Positions 11,443 to 25,600 of a stretch of DNA of 64,000 bases are shown piece by piece. The DNA lies in contig OZ020267.1 of assembly GCA_963971225.1 (NCBI GenBank), positions 47,377,993 through 47,441,992 of the forward strand. The letters are read 5' to 3'. The notes beneath the pieces are model-generated. The model made no database searches. It was not told where the DNA came from and saw only the letters and a list, made by a program, of their open reading frames with translations. A program made the translations under genes and the position numbers. This stretch comes from Melieria omissa (taxonomy: Eukaryota > Arthropoda > Insecta > Diptera > Ulidiidae). Numbering within the stretch: position 1 is the first letter of the stretch; each line of letters opens with the position of its first letter.

Positions 11443-14400
11443 ATCCGTCAAGATTTAACAGCCGTAATTCCGAGTAATTTTGAACAATTTTTTACTAATC
11501 ACCATATTGTGGATGCCAACCTTGGCCATTTATTATTGCATGTTTCCGGTGGGATATTTTTGGTAATTACCCCATTGGTGAAAGGTGGTAACTCTAGCTT
11601 AATTTTTACACCATTTTGATTATGGTGACCATGTGCATTTAGTTTCCACAAGCATTTTATTGGTTATGCAGATGTATCATGTGATCGATATCACTTTTCC
11701 ACAACGATATACTCCTGCATCCTTTTAGATAGCGAGAAGATTGACACCATTTATGAAAGCTGAAGACTCCAGCTACGTTTTAAGGGTATTATTTTTTCGA
11801 TAAACCTATAAATTGATATTTTACAAGCATTTTATCGATTTTGCAGTAGGCAGCCATTTAATGTCACTCTTGCGCATCGATTTGTTCATGATTGCCGAAT
11901 AGTAATGGAATTATTGATATCATTTGATAAAGCTGCAATCTCTAGCTACATTTTAAGGGATTTTTTATTAAGGTTTGGATTCTGTAAGCATTTTAGTGGT
12001 GAGTGGGTATTTTGTAATAGGCAGTTTTTCAATGTTATCCTTGCGCATCGATATGCTCATTATTCCTGAAGGATAATGAAAAGTTAAGGACCAATATAGA
12101 AAGCTTAAGACTCTAGCTAAATTTTAAGGGGTCAATCATTAATATGCGCCTATGCATTTGGTGTTGACAAGCATTTTAGTGATTGCGCACAAGTTGCAAT
12201 TTGGTCAAAGTCACCGTTCCATATCGATTTGCTTTCGCATCTCAAGGGATAGCAGGATGATTGATACCATTATGGAAAGCTTAAGAGACTAGCTAAATAA
12301 TAAGATATAATTTATTAAAATCCGATTATCCGTCAAGATTTAACAGCCATAATTCCGATTAATTTTGAACAATTTTTAACTAATCACCATATTGTGGATG
12401 CCAACCTTGGCCATTTATTATTGCATGTTTCCGGTGGGATATTTTTGGTATTTACTCCATTGGTGAAAGGTGGTAACTCTAGCTTAATTTTTACACCATT
12501 TTGATTTTGGTGACCATGTGCATTTAGTTTCCACAAGCATTTTATTGGTTATGCAGATGTATCATGTGATCGATATCACTTTTCCACAACGATATACTCC
12601 TGCATCCTTTTAGATAGCGAGAAGATTGACACCATTTATGAAAGCTGAAGACTCCAGCTACGTTTTAAGGGTATTATTTTTTCGATAAACCTATAAATTA
12701 ATATTTTACAAGCATTTTATCGATTTTGCAGTAGGCAGCCATTTAATGTCACTCTTGCGCATCGATTTGTTCATGATTGCCGAATAGTAATGGAATTATT
12801 GATATCATTTGATAAAGCTGCAATCTCTAGCTACATTTTAAGGGATTTTTTATTAAGGTTTGGATTCTGTAAGCATTTTAGTGGTGAGTGGGTATTTTGT
12901 AATAGGCGGTTTTTCAATGTTATCCTTGCGCATCGATATGCTCATTATTCCTGAAGGATAATGAAAAGTTAAGGACCAATATAGAAAGCTTAAGACTCTA
13001 GCTAAATTTTAAGGGGTCAATCATTAATATGCGCCTATGCATTTGGTGTTGACAAGCATTTTAGTGATTGCGCACAAGTTGCAATTTGGTCAAAGTCACC
13101 GTTCCATATCGATTTGCTTTCGCATCTCAAGGGATAGCAGGATGATTGATACCATTATGGAAAGCTTAAGAGACTAGCTAAATAATAAGATATAATTTAT
13201 TAAAATCCGATTATCCGTCAAGATTTAACAGCCATAATTCCGATTAATTTTGAACAATTTTTAACTAATCACCATATTGTGGATGCCAACCTTGGCCATT
13301 TATTATTGCATGTTTCCGGTGGGATATTTTTGGTATTTACTCCATTGGTGAAAGGTGGTAACTCTAGCTTAATTTTTACACCATTTTGATTTTGGTGACC
13401 ATGTGCATTTAGTTTCCACAAGCATTTTATTGGTTATGCAGATGTATCATGTGATCGATATCACTTTTCCACAACGATATACTCCTGCATCCTTTTAGAT
13501 AGCGAGAAGATTGACACCATTTATGAAAGCTGAAGACTCCAGCTACGTTTTAAGGGTATTATTTTTTCGATAAACCTATAAATTAATATTTTACAAGCAT
13601 TTTATCGATTTTGCAGTAGGCAGCCATTTAATGTCACTCTTGCGCATCGATTTGTTCATGATTGCCGAATAGTAATGGAATTATTGATATCATTTGATAA
13701 AGCTGCAATCTCTAGCTACATTTTAAGGGATTTTTTATTAAGGTTTGGATTCTGTAAGCATTTTAGTGGTGAGTGGGTATTTTGTAATAGGCGGTTTTTC
13801 AATGTTATCCTTGCGCATCGATATGCTCATTATTCCTGAAGGATAATGAAAAGTTAAGGACCAATATAGAAAGCTTAAGACTCTAGCTAAATTTTAAGGG
13901 GTCAATCATTAATATGCGCCTATGCATTTGGTGTTGACAAGCATTTTAGTGATTGCGCACAAGTTGCAATTTGGTCAAAGTCACCGTTCCATATCGATTT
14001 GCTTTCGCATCTCAAGGGATAGCAGGATGATTGATACCATTATGGAAAGCTTAAGAGACTAGCTAAATAATAAGATATAATTTATTAAAATCGGATTATC
14101 CGTCAAGATTTAACAGCCATAATTCCGATTAATTTTGAACAATTTTTAACTAATCACCATATTGTGGATGCCAACCTTGGCCATTTATTATTGCATGTTT
14201 CCGGTGGGATATTTTTGGTATTTACTCCATTGGTGAAAGGTGGTAACTCTAGCTTAATTTTTACACCATTTTGATTATGGTGACCATGTGCATTTAGTTT
14301 CCACAAGCATTTTATTGGTTATGCAGATGTATCATGTGATCGATATCACTTTTCCACAACGATATACTCCTGCATCCTTTTAGATAGCGAGAAGATTGAC

Positions 14401-14982
14401 ACCATTTATGAAAGCTGAAGACTCCAGCTACGTTTTAAGGGTATTATTTTTTCGATAAACCTATAAATTAATATTTTACAAGCATTTTATCGATTTTGCA
14501 GTCGGCAGCCATTTAATGTCACTCTTGCGCATCGATTTGTTCATGATTGCCGAATAGTAATGGAATTATTGATATCATTTGATAAAGCTGCAATCTCTAG
14601 CTACATTTTAAGGGATTTTTTATTAAGGTTTGGATTCTGTAAGCATTTTAGTGGTGAGTGGGTATTTTGTAATAGGCAGTTTTTCAATGTTATCCTTGCG
14701 CATCGATATGCTCATTATTCCTGAAGGATAATGAAAAGTTAAGGACCAATATAGAAAGCTCAAGACTCTAGCTAAATTTTAAGGGGTCAATCATTAATAT
14801 GCGCCTATGCATTTGGTGTTGACAAGCATTTTAGTGATTGCGCACAAGTTGCAATTTGGTCAAAGTCACCGTTCCATATCGATTTGCTTTCGCATCTCAA
14901 GGGATAGCAGGATGATTGATACCATTATGGAAAGCTTAAGAGACTAGCTAAATAATAAGATATAATTTATTAAAATCCGATT
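11443..14982. repeat. block of four 885-bp satellite variants
   Basis: Units starting at 11443, 12328, 13213 and 14098 all lack the same 12 bases (AAGGTTTGG where other units have AAGGTAACCATACGCGTTTGG). The four are contiguous, which indicates local amplification of one deletion variant. Confidence 0.9.
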
Positions 14983-17900
14983 ATCCGTCAAGATTTAACA
15001 GCCATAATTCCGATTAATTTTGAACAATTTTTAACTAATCACCATATTGTGGATGCCAACCTTGTCCATTTATTATTGCATGTTTCCGGTGGGATATTTT
15101 TGGTATTTACTCCATTGGTGAAAGGTGGTAACTCTAGCTTAATTTTTACACCATTTTGATTATGGTGACCATGTGCATTTAGTTTCCACAAGCATTTTAT
15201 TGGTTATGCAGATGTATCATGTGATCGATATCACTTTTCCACAACGATATACTCCTGCATCCTTTTAGATAGCGAGAAGATTGACACCATTTATGAAAGC
15301 TGAAGACTCCAGCTACGTTTTAAGGGTATTATTTTTTCGATAAACCTATAAATTGATATTTTACAAGCATTTTATCGATTTTGCAGTCGGCAGCCATTTA
15401 ATGTCACTCTTGCGCATCGATTTGTTCATGATTGCCGAATAGTAATGGAATTATTGATATCATTTGATAAAGCTGCAATCTCTAGCTACATTTTAAGGGA
15501 TTTTTTATTAAGGTAACCATACGCGTTTGGATTCTGTAAGCATTTTAGTGGTGAGTGGGTATTTTGTAATAGGCAGTTTTTCAATGATATCCTTGCGCAT
15601 CGATATGCTCATTATTCCTGAAGGATAATGAAAAGTTAAGGACCAATATAGAAAGCTTAAGACTCTAGCTAAATTTTAAGGGGTCAATCATTAATATGCG
15701 CCTATGCATTTGGTGTTGACAAGCATTTTAGTGATTGCGCACAAGTTGCAATTTGGTCAAAGTCACCGTTCCATATCGATTTGCTTTCGCATCTCAAGGG
15801 ATAGCAGGATGATTGATACCATTATGGAAAGCTTAAGAGACTAGCTAAATAATAAGATATAATTTATTAAAATCCGATTATCCGTCAAGATTTAACAGCC
15901 ATAATTCCGATTAATTTTGAACAATTTTTAACTAATCACCATATTGTGGATGCCAACCTTGGCCATTTATTATTGCATGTTTCCGGTGGGATATTTTTGG
16001 TATTTACTCCATTGGTGAAAGGTGGTAACTCTAGCTTAATTTTTACACCATTTTGATTTTGGTGACCATGTGCATTTAGTTTCCACAAGCATTTTATTGG
16101 TTATGCAGATGTATCATGTGATCGATATCACTTTTCCACAACGATATACTCCTGCATCCTTTTAGATAGCGAGAAGATTGACACCATTTATGAAAGCTGA
16201 AGACTCCAGCTACGTTTTAAGGGTATTATTTTTTCGATAAACCTATAAATTAATATTTTACAAGCATTTTATCGATTTTGCAGTAGGCAGCCATTTAATG
16301 TCACTCTTGCGCATCGATTTGTTCATGATTGCCGAATAGTAATGGAATTATTGATATCATTTGATAAAGCTGCAATCTCTAGCTACATTTTAAGGGATTT
16401 TTTATTAAGGTAACCATACGCGTTTGGATTCTGTAAGCATTTTAGTGGTGAGTGGGTATTTTGTAATAGGCAGTGTTTCAATGTTATCCTTGCGCATCGA
16501 TATGCTCATTATTCCTGAAGGATAATGAAAAGTTAAGGACCAATATAGAAAGCTTAAGACTCTAGCTAAATTTTAAGGGGTCAATCATTAATATGCGCCT
16601 ATGCATTTGGTGTTGACAAGCATTTTAGTGATTGCGCACAAGTTGCAATTTGGTCAAAGTCACCGTTCCATATCGATTTGCTTTCGCATCTCAAGGGATA
16701 GCAGGATGACTGATACCATTATTGAAAGCTTAAGAGACTAGCTAAATAATAAGATATAATTTATTAAAATCCGATTATCCGTCAAGATTTAACAGCCATA
16801 ATTCCGATTAATTTTGAACAATTTTTAACTAATCACCATATTGTGGATGCCAACCTTGGCCATTTATTATTGCATGTTTCCGGTGGGATATTTTTGGTAT
16901 TTACCCCATTGGTGAAAGGTGGTAACTCTAGCTTAATTTTTACACCATTTTGATTATGGTGACCATGTGCATTTAGTTTCCACAAGCATTTTATTGGTTA
17001 TGCAGATGTATCATGTGATCGATATCACTTTTCCACAACGATATACTCCTGCATCCTTTTAGATAGCGAGAAGATTGACACCATTTATGAAGGCTGAAGA
17101 CTCCAGCTACGTTTTAAGGGTATTATTTTTTCGATAAACCTATAAATTGATATTTTACAAGCATTTTATCGATTTTGCAGTAGGCAGCCATTTAATGTCA
17201 CTCTTGCGCATCGATTTGTTCATGATTGCCGAAAAGTAATGGAATTATTGATATCATTTGATAAAGCTGCAATCTCTAGCTACATTTTAAGGGATTTTTT
17301 ATTAAGGTAACCATACGCGTTTGGATTCTGTAAGCATTTTAGTGGTGAGTGGGTATTTTGTAATAGGCAGTGTTTCAATGTTATCCTTGCGCATCGATAT
17401 GCTCATTATTCCTGAAGGATAATGAAAAGTTAAGGACCAATATAGAAAGCTTAAGACTCTAGCTAAATTTTAAGGGGTCAATCATTAATATGCGCCTATG
17501 CATTTGGTGTTGACAAGCATTTTAGTGATTGCGCACAAGTTGCAATTTGGTCAAAGTCACCGTTCCATATCGATTTGCTTTCGCATCTCAAGGGATAGCA
17601 GGATGATTGATACCATTATGGAAAGCTTAAGAGACTAGCTAAATAATAAGATATAATTTATTAAAATCGGATTATCCGTCAAGATTTAACAGCCATAATT
17701 CCGATTAATTTTGAACAATTTTTAACTAATCACCATATTGTGGATGCCAACCTTGGCCATTTATTATTGCATGTTTCCGGTGGGATATTTTTGGTATTTA
17801 CTCCATTGGTGAAAGGTGGTAACTCTAGCTTAATTTTTACACCATTTTGATTATGGTGACCATGTGCATTTAGTTTCCACAAGCATTTTATTGGTTATGC

Positions 17901-20597
17901 AGATGTATCATGTGATCGATATCACTTTTCCACAACGATATACTCCTGCATCCTTTTAGATAGCGAGAAGATTGACACCATTTATGAAGGCTGAAGACTC
18001 CAGCTACGTTTTAAGGGTATTATTTTTTCGATAAACCTATAAATTGATATTTTACAAGCATTTTATCGATTTTGCAGTCGGCAGCCATTTAATGTCACTC
18101 TTGCGCATCGATTTGTTCATGATTGTCGAATAGTAATGGAATTATTGATATCATTTGATAAAGCTGCAATCTCTAGCTACATTTTAAGGGATTTTTTATT
18201 AAGGTAACCATACGCGTTTGGATTCTGTAAGCATTTTAGTGGTGAGTGGGTATTTTGTAATAGGCAGTGTTTCAATGTTATCCTTGCGCATCGATATGCT
18301 CATTATTCCTGAAGGATAATGAAAAGTTAAGGACCAATATAGAAAGCTTAAGACTCTAGCTAAATTTTAAGGGGTCAATCATTAATATGCGCCTATGCAT
18401 TTGGTGTTGACAAGCATTTTAGTGATTGCGCACAAGTTGCAATTTGGTCAAAGTCACCGTTCCATATCGATTTGCTTTCGCATCTCAAGGGATAGCAGGA
18501 TGACTGATACCATTATTGAAAGCTTAAGAGACTAGCTAAATAATAAGATATAATTTATTAAAATCCGATTATCCGTCAAGATTTAACAGCCATAATTCCG
18601 ATTAATTTTGAACAATTTTTAACTAATCACCATATTGTGGATGCCAACCTTGGCCATTTATTATTGCATGTTTCCGGTGGGATATTTTTGGTATTTACCC
18701 CATTGGTGAAAGGTGGTAACTCTAGCTTAATTTTTACACCATTTTGATTATGGTGACCATGTGCATTTAGTTTCCACAAGCATTTTATTGGTTATGCAGA
18801 TGTATCATGTGATCGATATCACTTTTCCACAACGATATACTCCTGCATCCTTTTAGATAGCGAGAATATTGACACCATTTATGAAAGCTGAAGACTCCAG
18901 CTACGTTTTAAGGGTATTATTTTTTCGATAAACCTATAAATTGATATTTTACAAGCATTTTATCGATTTTGCAGTAGGCAGCCATTTAATGTCACTCTTG
19001 CGCATCGATTTGTTCATGATTGCCGAATAGTAATGGAATTATTGATATCATTTGATAAAGCTGCAATCTCTAGCTACATTTTAAGGGATTTTTTATTAAG
19101 GTAACCATACGCGTTTGGATTCTGTAAGCATTTTAGTGGTGAGTGGGTATTTTGTAATAAGCAGTTTTTCAATGTTATCCTTGCGCATCGATATGCTCAT
19201 TATTCCTGAAGGATAATGAAAAGCTAAGGACCAATATAGAAAGCTTAAGACTCTAGCTAAATTTTAAGGGGTCAATCATTAATATGCGCCTATGCATTTG
19301 GTGTTGACAAGCATTTTAGTGATTGCGCACAAGTTGCAATTTGGTCAAAGTCACGGTTCCATATCGATTTGCTTTCGCATCTCAAGGGATAGCAGGATGA
19401 TTGATACCATTATGGAAAGCTTAAGAGACTAGCTAAATAATAAGATATAATTTATTAAAATCCGATTATCCGTCAAGATTTAACAGCCATAATTCCGAGT
19501 AATTTTGAACAATTTTTAACTAATCACCATATATGCAGATGTATCATGTGATCGATATCACTTTTCCACAACGATATACTCCTGCATCCTTTTAGATAGC
19601 GAGAAGATTGACACCATTTATGAAAGCTGAAGACTCCAGCTACGTTTTAAGGGTATTATTTTTTCGATAAACCTATAAATTGATATTTTACAAGCATTTT
19701 ATCGATTTTGCAGTAGGCAGCCATTTAATGTCACTCTTGCGCATCGATTTGTTCATGATTGCCGAATAGTAATGGAATTATTGATATCATTTGATAAAGC
19801 TGCAATCTCTAGCTACATTTTAAGGGATTTTTTTATTAAGGTAACCATACGCGTTTGGATTCTGTACGATTTTAGTGGTGAGTGGGTATTTTGTAATAGG
19901 CAGTTTTTCAATGTTATCCTTGCGCATCGATATGCTCATTATTCCTGAAGGATAATGAAAAGTTAAGGACCAATATAGAAAGCTTAAGACTCTAGCTAAA
20001 TTTTAAGGGGTCAATCATTAATGTGCGCCTATGCATTTGGTGTTGACAAGCATTTTAGTGATTGCGCACAAGTTGCAATTTGGTCAAAGTCACCGTTCCA
20101 TATCGATTTGCTTTCGCATCTCAAGGGATAGCAGGATGATTGATACCATTATGGAAAGCTTAAGAGACTAGCTAAATAATAAGATATAATTTATTAAAAT
20201 CCGATTATCCGTCAAGATTTAACAGCCATAATTCCGAGTAATTTTGAACAATTTTTAACTAATCACCATATATGCAGATCAGGGACGGACGCAGGAAAAA
20301 ATTTTGGGGGGGGTCCGATCGAAAAATTTGGATAATTAAACAGTTCGGCTCTAACAAAACGTAACGTTTTATTTGTGTTTGACAAACTTAATATTTATAA
20401 CTTATGATTGTTCATTGAATCGCGTGTTGATTGGCGGTTTGCGAGCTTTATTTTCCAAAAAATAAACACAAAACACAAAACACAAAAAAATAAAAGACAA
20501 AAATCAATTTTTGGGTAAAAGTAGCTAAAAATTGTGATCATAATTAAAAAAAAAAATTTATTTTCACTCAATTGGAATTTCATTTAACGTTATAATA

Positions 20598-21857
20598 TCA
20601 GGTCAGTCCATAAGTTCGTGCGTTTTTTTTTCCAATAGTTTCAGAATAGGCGCTTTATGCATACAAAAACTTATTCGTGGTAGATAACGGAATTTTTTAA
20701 TTTTCTCTGGTGTATTGTGCATTCAACAAGTGATTTTAATCGCGGATAGACGCACGCTTTGTTAAAAAATAAAATGAAATCTTCGAACGAGTATAAGAGG
20801 CATATTTTGTATTTTTTTTATAAAAGTGGAAAAAATGCAACAACTGCTGCTGCAGAAATAAACGCAGCTTATTGGTAGAATGCCGTGAGTTTAAGGATTG
20901 TGCAAAGTGGTTTTCCAAATTCCGAAGTGGTGACTGTGACGCTGGGGATGCCTCAAGCTCTGGTCGTCCTTAGGTCCTTAACTCCGACGCCTTGCTGGAA
21001 CTCGTGAAAGCAGAGCCAAGATTGACAGTCGATATGATGGCTGAAAGGTTCAATTCATCACATGGAACAGTTTATAGGCACCTGGTTCACTTGGGCAAGG
21101 TTCCATAGCTTGGAAAATGGGTTCCGCATAAACTTCCTGTCGCAAATAGTGTGAATACAGCAGAGAGTGAATGTGTGTTCTGAGCTGCTGCAGCGGCTTA
21201 GAAATGAGAGCTTTTTGAACCGTCTTGTTACTGGGGATGAAAAATGGGTCCTTTACAACAATTTTGCTCGCAAACGCCAGTGGTAAGATAAGGTGAACCA
21301 CCAGACCCAACCCCCAGAGATGGCCTGCATCCCAAGAAGATTCTCCTGCTTATTTGGTGGGATATGACCGGTGTCGTTTATTTTAATCTGCTGATTATTA
21401 TTGCCATCAACTATCCAAACTGAATGAAGCACTTGCAAAAAATCGGCCACCTTTAGCCAATAGACGCAAACTTGTGTTTCAGTACGACAACGCAAAACCG
21501 CATACCGCAGAACAGACCTTAAGCAAGCTGAATGAGCTCAGATGGGAGCTAATTCCGCATCCACCATACTCTCCGGATATTACACCTTGCGATAATCATC
21601 TTTTCCGCGGACTTCAGTCCCATATGGGTAATAAGAACTACACCTCAAAAGGAGCCATAAAAAGGGATATCGACGCGTATTTCGGCTCCAAGGACAAACA
21701 ATTTTTTGAGAAGAGAATTAAAAATTTGCATAAACATTGGGAAGACATTGTAAATAATGCAGGAAAATATATTATTGATAAATAAATACCGAAAACTCCT
21801 TTTTTATTTATTTTAAAACCACCTCAGAAAAACGCACGAACTTATGGACTGACCTGA
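20598..21857 (+). mobile_element. mariner element, full length but dead
   Basis: Terminal inverted repeats of about 30 bp begin TCAGGTCAGTCCATAAGTTC and match at both ends. The element is flanked by TA (20596-20597 and 21858-21859). The 1260-bp length is normal for mariner. It is inserted in the left part of the hAT element. Confidence 0.92.
20774..21785 (+). pseudogene. mariner transposase, inactivated
   Basis: The start at 20774 gives MKSSNEYKRHILYFFYKSGK followed by a stop after about 34 codons. Further homology lies in several frames. The C-terminal part is open (about 21412-21785) and has QYDNAKPHT and PYSPDITPCDNHLF, with 34 residues between the two Asp residues (D34D, the mariner signature). 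Frameshifts and the early stop make an active enzyme impossible. Confidence 0.88.
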
Positions 21858-21944
21858 TATTTTACAATACCATGCGCCTATGAAACCGGTAACGACATCT
21901 AGCGGTAAATAGCCGTATATTTATAAACTTCGGAACCGTACCAA

Positions 21945-22470
21945 ATGTCATGTTTACTTCTCCTGTCATATGTCAACAATATTCAGTTCACAATTTGTCA
22001 AGTTTCATCCAACAACGCATTGTTTGACGCTCCGGAAAATGTCGGATTACGTGCCTACAAATTACGATTTGCGGACACAGTTAATTTTGTGTTACCATTT
22101 GAAGAAAAAAACCTTCTTAAACCTGGTGAAACGGTTAACGGTGCACGTTACCAACAACAATTGGCCGATTTGAACCGTGCTATACGCCAAAAACGCCCAG
22201 AATATGAAGCCAGGCAACACAAAGTGATTTTCCTCGATGACAACGCACCACCACACCGCACTAGAGCCACCAAAGAATTGGGTGCATCGTACAACTGGGA
22301 AGCTCTTGCTCATGAGGCTTACTCACCAGACTTGGCGCCTTCGGATTATCACATGTTCGCATCGATAGGCCACGTATTAACGGAACAGCGCTTCAATTCT
22401 CACGCAGAAGCCAAAAAATAGATCGATGATTGGTTTCAGGCAAAAGACGAAACATTTTTTTGGCGAGGCA
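21945..22470 (+). pseudogene. second mariner transposase fragment (different subfamily)
   Basis: The recognisable part is LLKPGETVNGARYQQQLADL through FLDDNAPPHR and AYSPDLAPSDYHMF, again D34D, ending near FFWRGI at about 22470 after an in-frame stop. The upstream end (21945-22110) does not match well. No terminal repeats were identified. It differs clearly in sequence from the neighbouring mariner, so it is a separate insertion in the hAT element. Confidence 0.85.
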
Positions 22471-22484
22471 TCCATATCCAGAAT

Positions 22485-22650
22485 TAGATCACTGGTAACA
22501 TTCACATCTCTGTGAATGTTAAGAAGCGCCAGTCCATTCAGTCGTTCCTCTCCAGTCCGGTTGCGCAAGTAAGTTTTTAACCTTCGCAAAGTGGAGAAGG
22601 ACCGTTCACTAGAGGCAACTGTGACCGGTAGTGTCCCACAAATTTGAAGA
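22485..22650 (-). pseudogene. hAT transposase C-terminal dimerisation domain remnant
   Basis: The minus strand reads LPVTVASSERSFSTLRRLK, then TYLRNRTGEERLNGLALLNI, the hallmark of the hAT C-terminal dimerisation region. It lies inside terminal repeats typical of hAT and is the only transposase part left. The catalytic core is gone, replaced by the mariner insertions. Confidence 0.88.
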
Positions 22651-25600
22651 AGCCTGTATATCTGGCTGTAAAATCTTCTATTGCAAACGTTTTGGGACTT
22701 TTTCTGTCAAACTGTCAAAAAATAAACAAACGAAAAATGCATCTTCCTCGCACTACAGTAGGTTGCGAGTCGTCTAACGATAGTACTATTAATACATGTG
22801 GCATGATAATAACACTCAATTACTACTGTGATCTTGACCAGAAAAGTTGTGAAAATAAACTGAAAATTACGAAATAAAGTGGAATGAATCATATTTGTAA
22901 TGTACCAACTTGTGATGTGGATTTAGTTTATGCGGTTGAAAGACCGTGTGCTGTAAGGGGTTTTGAAAAAGTCTGAGATTTCGGGGGGGGTCCGGACCCC
23001 CCGGACCACCCCCCTGCGTCCGTCCCTGATGCAGATGTATCATGTGATCGATATCACTTTTCCACAACGATATACTCCTGCATCCTTTTAGATAGCGAGA
23101 AGATTGACACCATTTATGAAAGCTGAAGACTCCAGCTACGTTTTAAGGGTATTATTTTTTCGATAAACCTATAAATTGATATTTTACAAGCATTTTATCG
23201 ATTTTGCAGTAGGCAGCCATTTAATGTCACTCTTGCGCATCGATTTGTTCATGATTGCCGAATAGTAATGGAATTATTGATATCATTTGATAAAGCTGCA
23301 ATCTCTAGCTACATTTTAAGGGATTTTTTATTAAGGTAACCATACGCGTTTGGATTCTGTAAGCATTTTAGTGGTGAGTGGGTATTTTGTAATAGGCAGT
23401 TTTTCAATGTTATCCTTGCGCATCGATATGCTCATTATTCCTGAAGGATAATGAAAAGTTAAGGACCAATATAGAAAGCTTAAGACTCTAGCTAAATTTT
23501 AAGGGGTCAATCATTAATATGCGCCTATGCATTTGGTGTTGACAAGCATTTTAGTGATTGCGCACAAGTTGCAATTTGGTCAAAGTCACCGTTCCATATC
23601 GATTTGCTTTCGCATCTCAAGGGATAGCAGGATGATTGATACCATTATGGAAAGCTTAAGAGACTAGCTAAATAATAAGATATAATTTATTAAAATCCGA
23701 TTATCCGTCAAGATTTAACAGCCATAATTCCGAGTAATTTTGAACAATTTTTAACTAATCACCATATTGTGGATGCCAACCTTGGCCATTTATTATTGCA
23801 TGTTTCCGGTGGGATATTTTTGGTATTTACCCGATTGGTGAAAGGTGGTAACTCTAGCTTAATTTTTACACCATTTTGATTATGGTGACCATGTGCATTT
23901 AGTTTCCACAAGCATTTTATTGGTTATGCAGATGTATCATGTGATCGATATCACTTTTCCACAACGATATACTCCTGCATCCTTTTAGATAGCGAGAAGA
24001 TTGACACCATTTATGAAAGCTGAAGACTCCAGCTACGTTTTAAGGGTATTATTTTTTCGATAAACCTATAAATTGATATTTTACAAGCATTTTATCGATT
24101 TTGCAGTAGGCAGCCATTTAATGTCACTCTTGCGCATCGATTTGTTCATGATTGCCGAATAGTAATGGAATTATTGATATCATTTGATAAAGCTGCAATC
24201 TCTAGCTACATTTTAAGGGATTTTTTATTAAGGTAACCATACGCGTTTGGATTCTGTAAGCATTTTAGTGGTGAGTGGGTATTTTGTAATAGGCAGTTTT
24301 TCAATGTTATCCTTGCGCATCGATATGCTCATTATTCCTGAAGGATAATGAAAAGTTAAGGACCAATATAGAAAGCTTAAGACTCTAGCTAAATTTTAAG
24401 GGGTCAATCATTAATATGCGCCTATGCATTTGGTGTTGACAAGCATTTTAGTGATTGCGCACAAGTTGCAATTTGGTCAAAGTCACCGTTCCATATCGAT
24501 TTGCTTTCGCATCTCAAGGGATAGCAGGATGATTGATACCATTATGGAAAGCTTAAGAGACTAGCTAAATAATAAGATATAATTTATTAAAATCCGATTA
24601 TCCGTCAAGATTTAACAGCCATAATTCCGATTAATTTTGAACAATTTTTAACTAATCACCATATTGTGGATGCCAACCTTGGCCATTTATTATTGCATGT
24701 TTCCGGTGGGATATTTTTGGTATTTACCCGATTGGAGAAAGGTGGTAACTCTAGCTTAATTTTTACACCATTTTGATTATGGTGACCATGTGCATTTAGT
24801 TTCCACAAGCATTTTATTGGTTATGCAGATGTATCATGTGATCGATATCACTTTTCCACAACGATATACTCCTGCATCCTTTTAGATAGCGAGAAGATTG
24901 ACACCATTTATGAAAGCTGAAGACTCCAGCTACGTTTTAAGGGTATTATTTTTTCGATAAACCTATAAATTGATATTTTACAAGCATTTTATCGATTTTG
25001 CAGTAGGCAGCCATTTAATGTCACTCTTGCGCATCGATTTGTTCATGATTGCCGAATAGTAATGGAATTATTGATATCATTTGATAAAGCTGCAATCTCT
25101 AGCTACATTTTAAGGGATTTTTTATTAAGGTAACCATACGCGTTTGGATTCTGTAAGCATTTTAGTGGTGAGTGGGTATTTTGTAATAGGCAGTTTTTCA
25201 ATGTTATCCTTGCGCATCGATATGCTCATTATTCCTGAAGGATAATGAAAAGTTAAGGACCAATATAGAAAGCTTAAGACTCTAGCTAAATTTTAAGGGG
25301 TCAATCATTAATATGCGCCTATGCATTTGGTGTTGACAAGCATTTTAGTGATTGCGCACAAGTTGCAATTTGGTCAAAGTCACCGTTCCATATCGATTTG
25401 CTTTCGCATCTCAAGGGATAGCAGGATGATTGATACCATTATGGAAAGCTTAAGAGACTAGCTAAATAATAAGATATAATTTATTAAAATCCGATTATCC
25501 GTCAAGATTTAACAGCCATAATTCCGATTAATTTTGAACAATTTTTAACTAATCACCGTATTGTGGATGCCAACCTTGGCCATTTATTATTGCATGTTTC

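Larger units (their letters stand above)
20280..23028 (-). mobile_element. hAT element with 8-bp target duplication and nested mariners
   Basis: Perfect 16-bp terminal inverted repeats (CAGGGACGGACGCAGG) are flanked by ATGCAGAT on both sides (20272-20279 and 23029-23036), the 8-bp duplication expected of hAT transposons. The element is 2749 bp but only the C-terminal end of a transposase is left, on the minus strand. A mariner (20598-21857) and a second mariner fragment (about 21945-22470) have landed inside. The G-rich, C-rich runs next to each end are part of the longer terminal repeats. Confidence 0.92.
19468..23702. repeat. two adjacent 739-bp satellite variants, the second split by a hAT element
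   Basis: Units at 19468 and 20207 share the same 158-bp deletion, joining CACCATAT directly to ATGCAGAT. The second copy is interrupted by the hAT element. With the element and its duplicated 8 bases removed, the second unit is again 739 bp. Confidence 0.88.

Noticed and set aside
21050..21495. Minus-strand frames opposite the mariner
   Set aside because: They lie antisense to recognisable mariner transposase sequence and show no motif.
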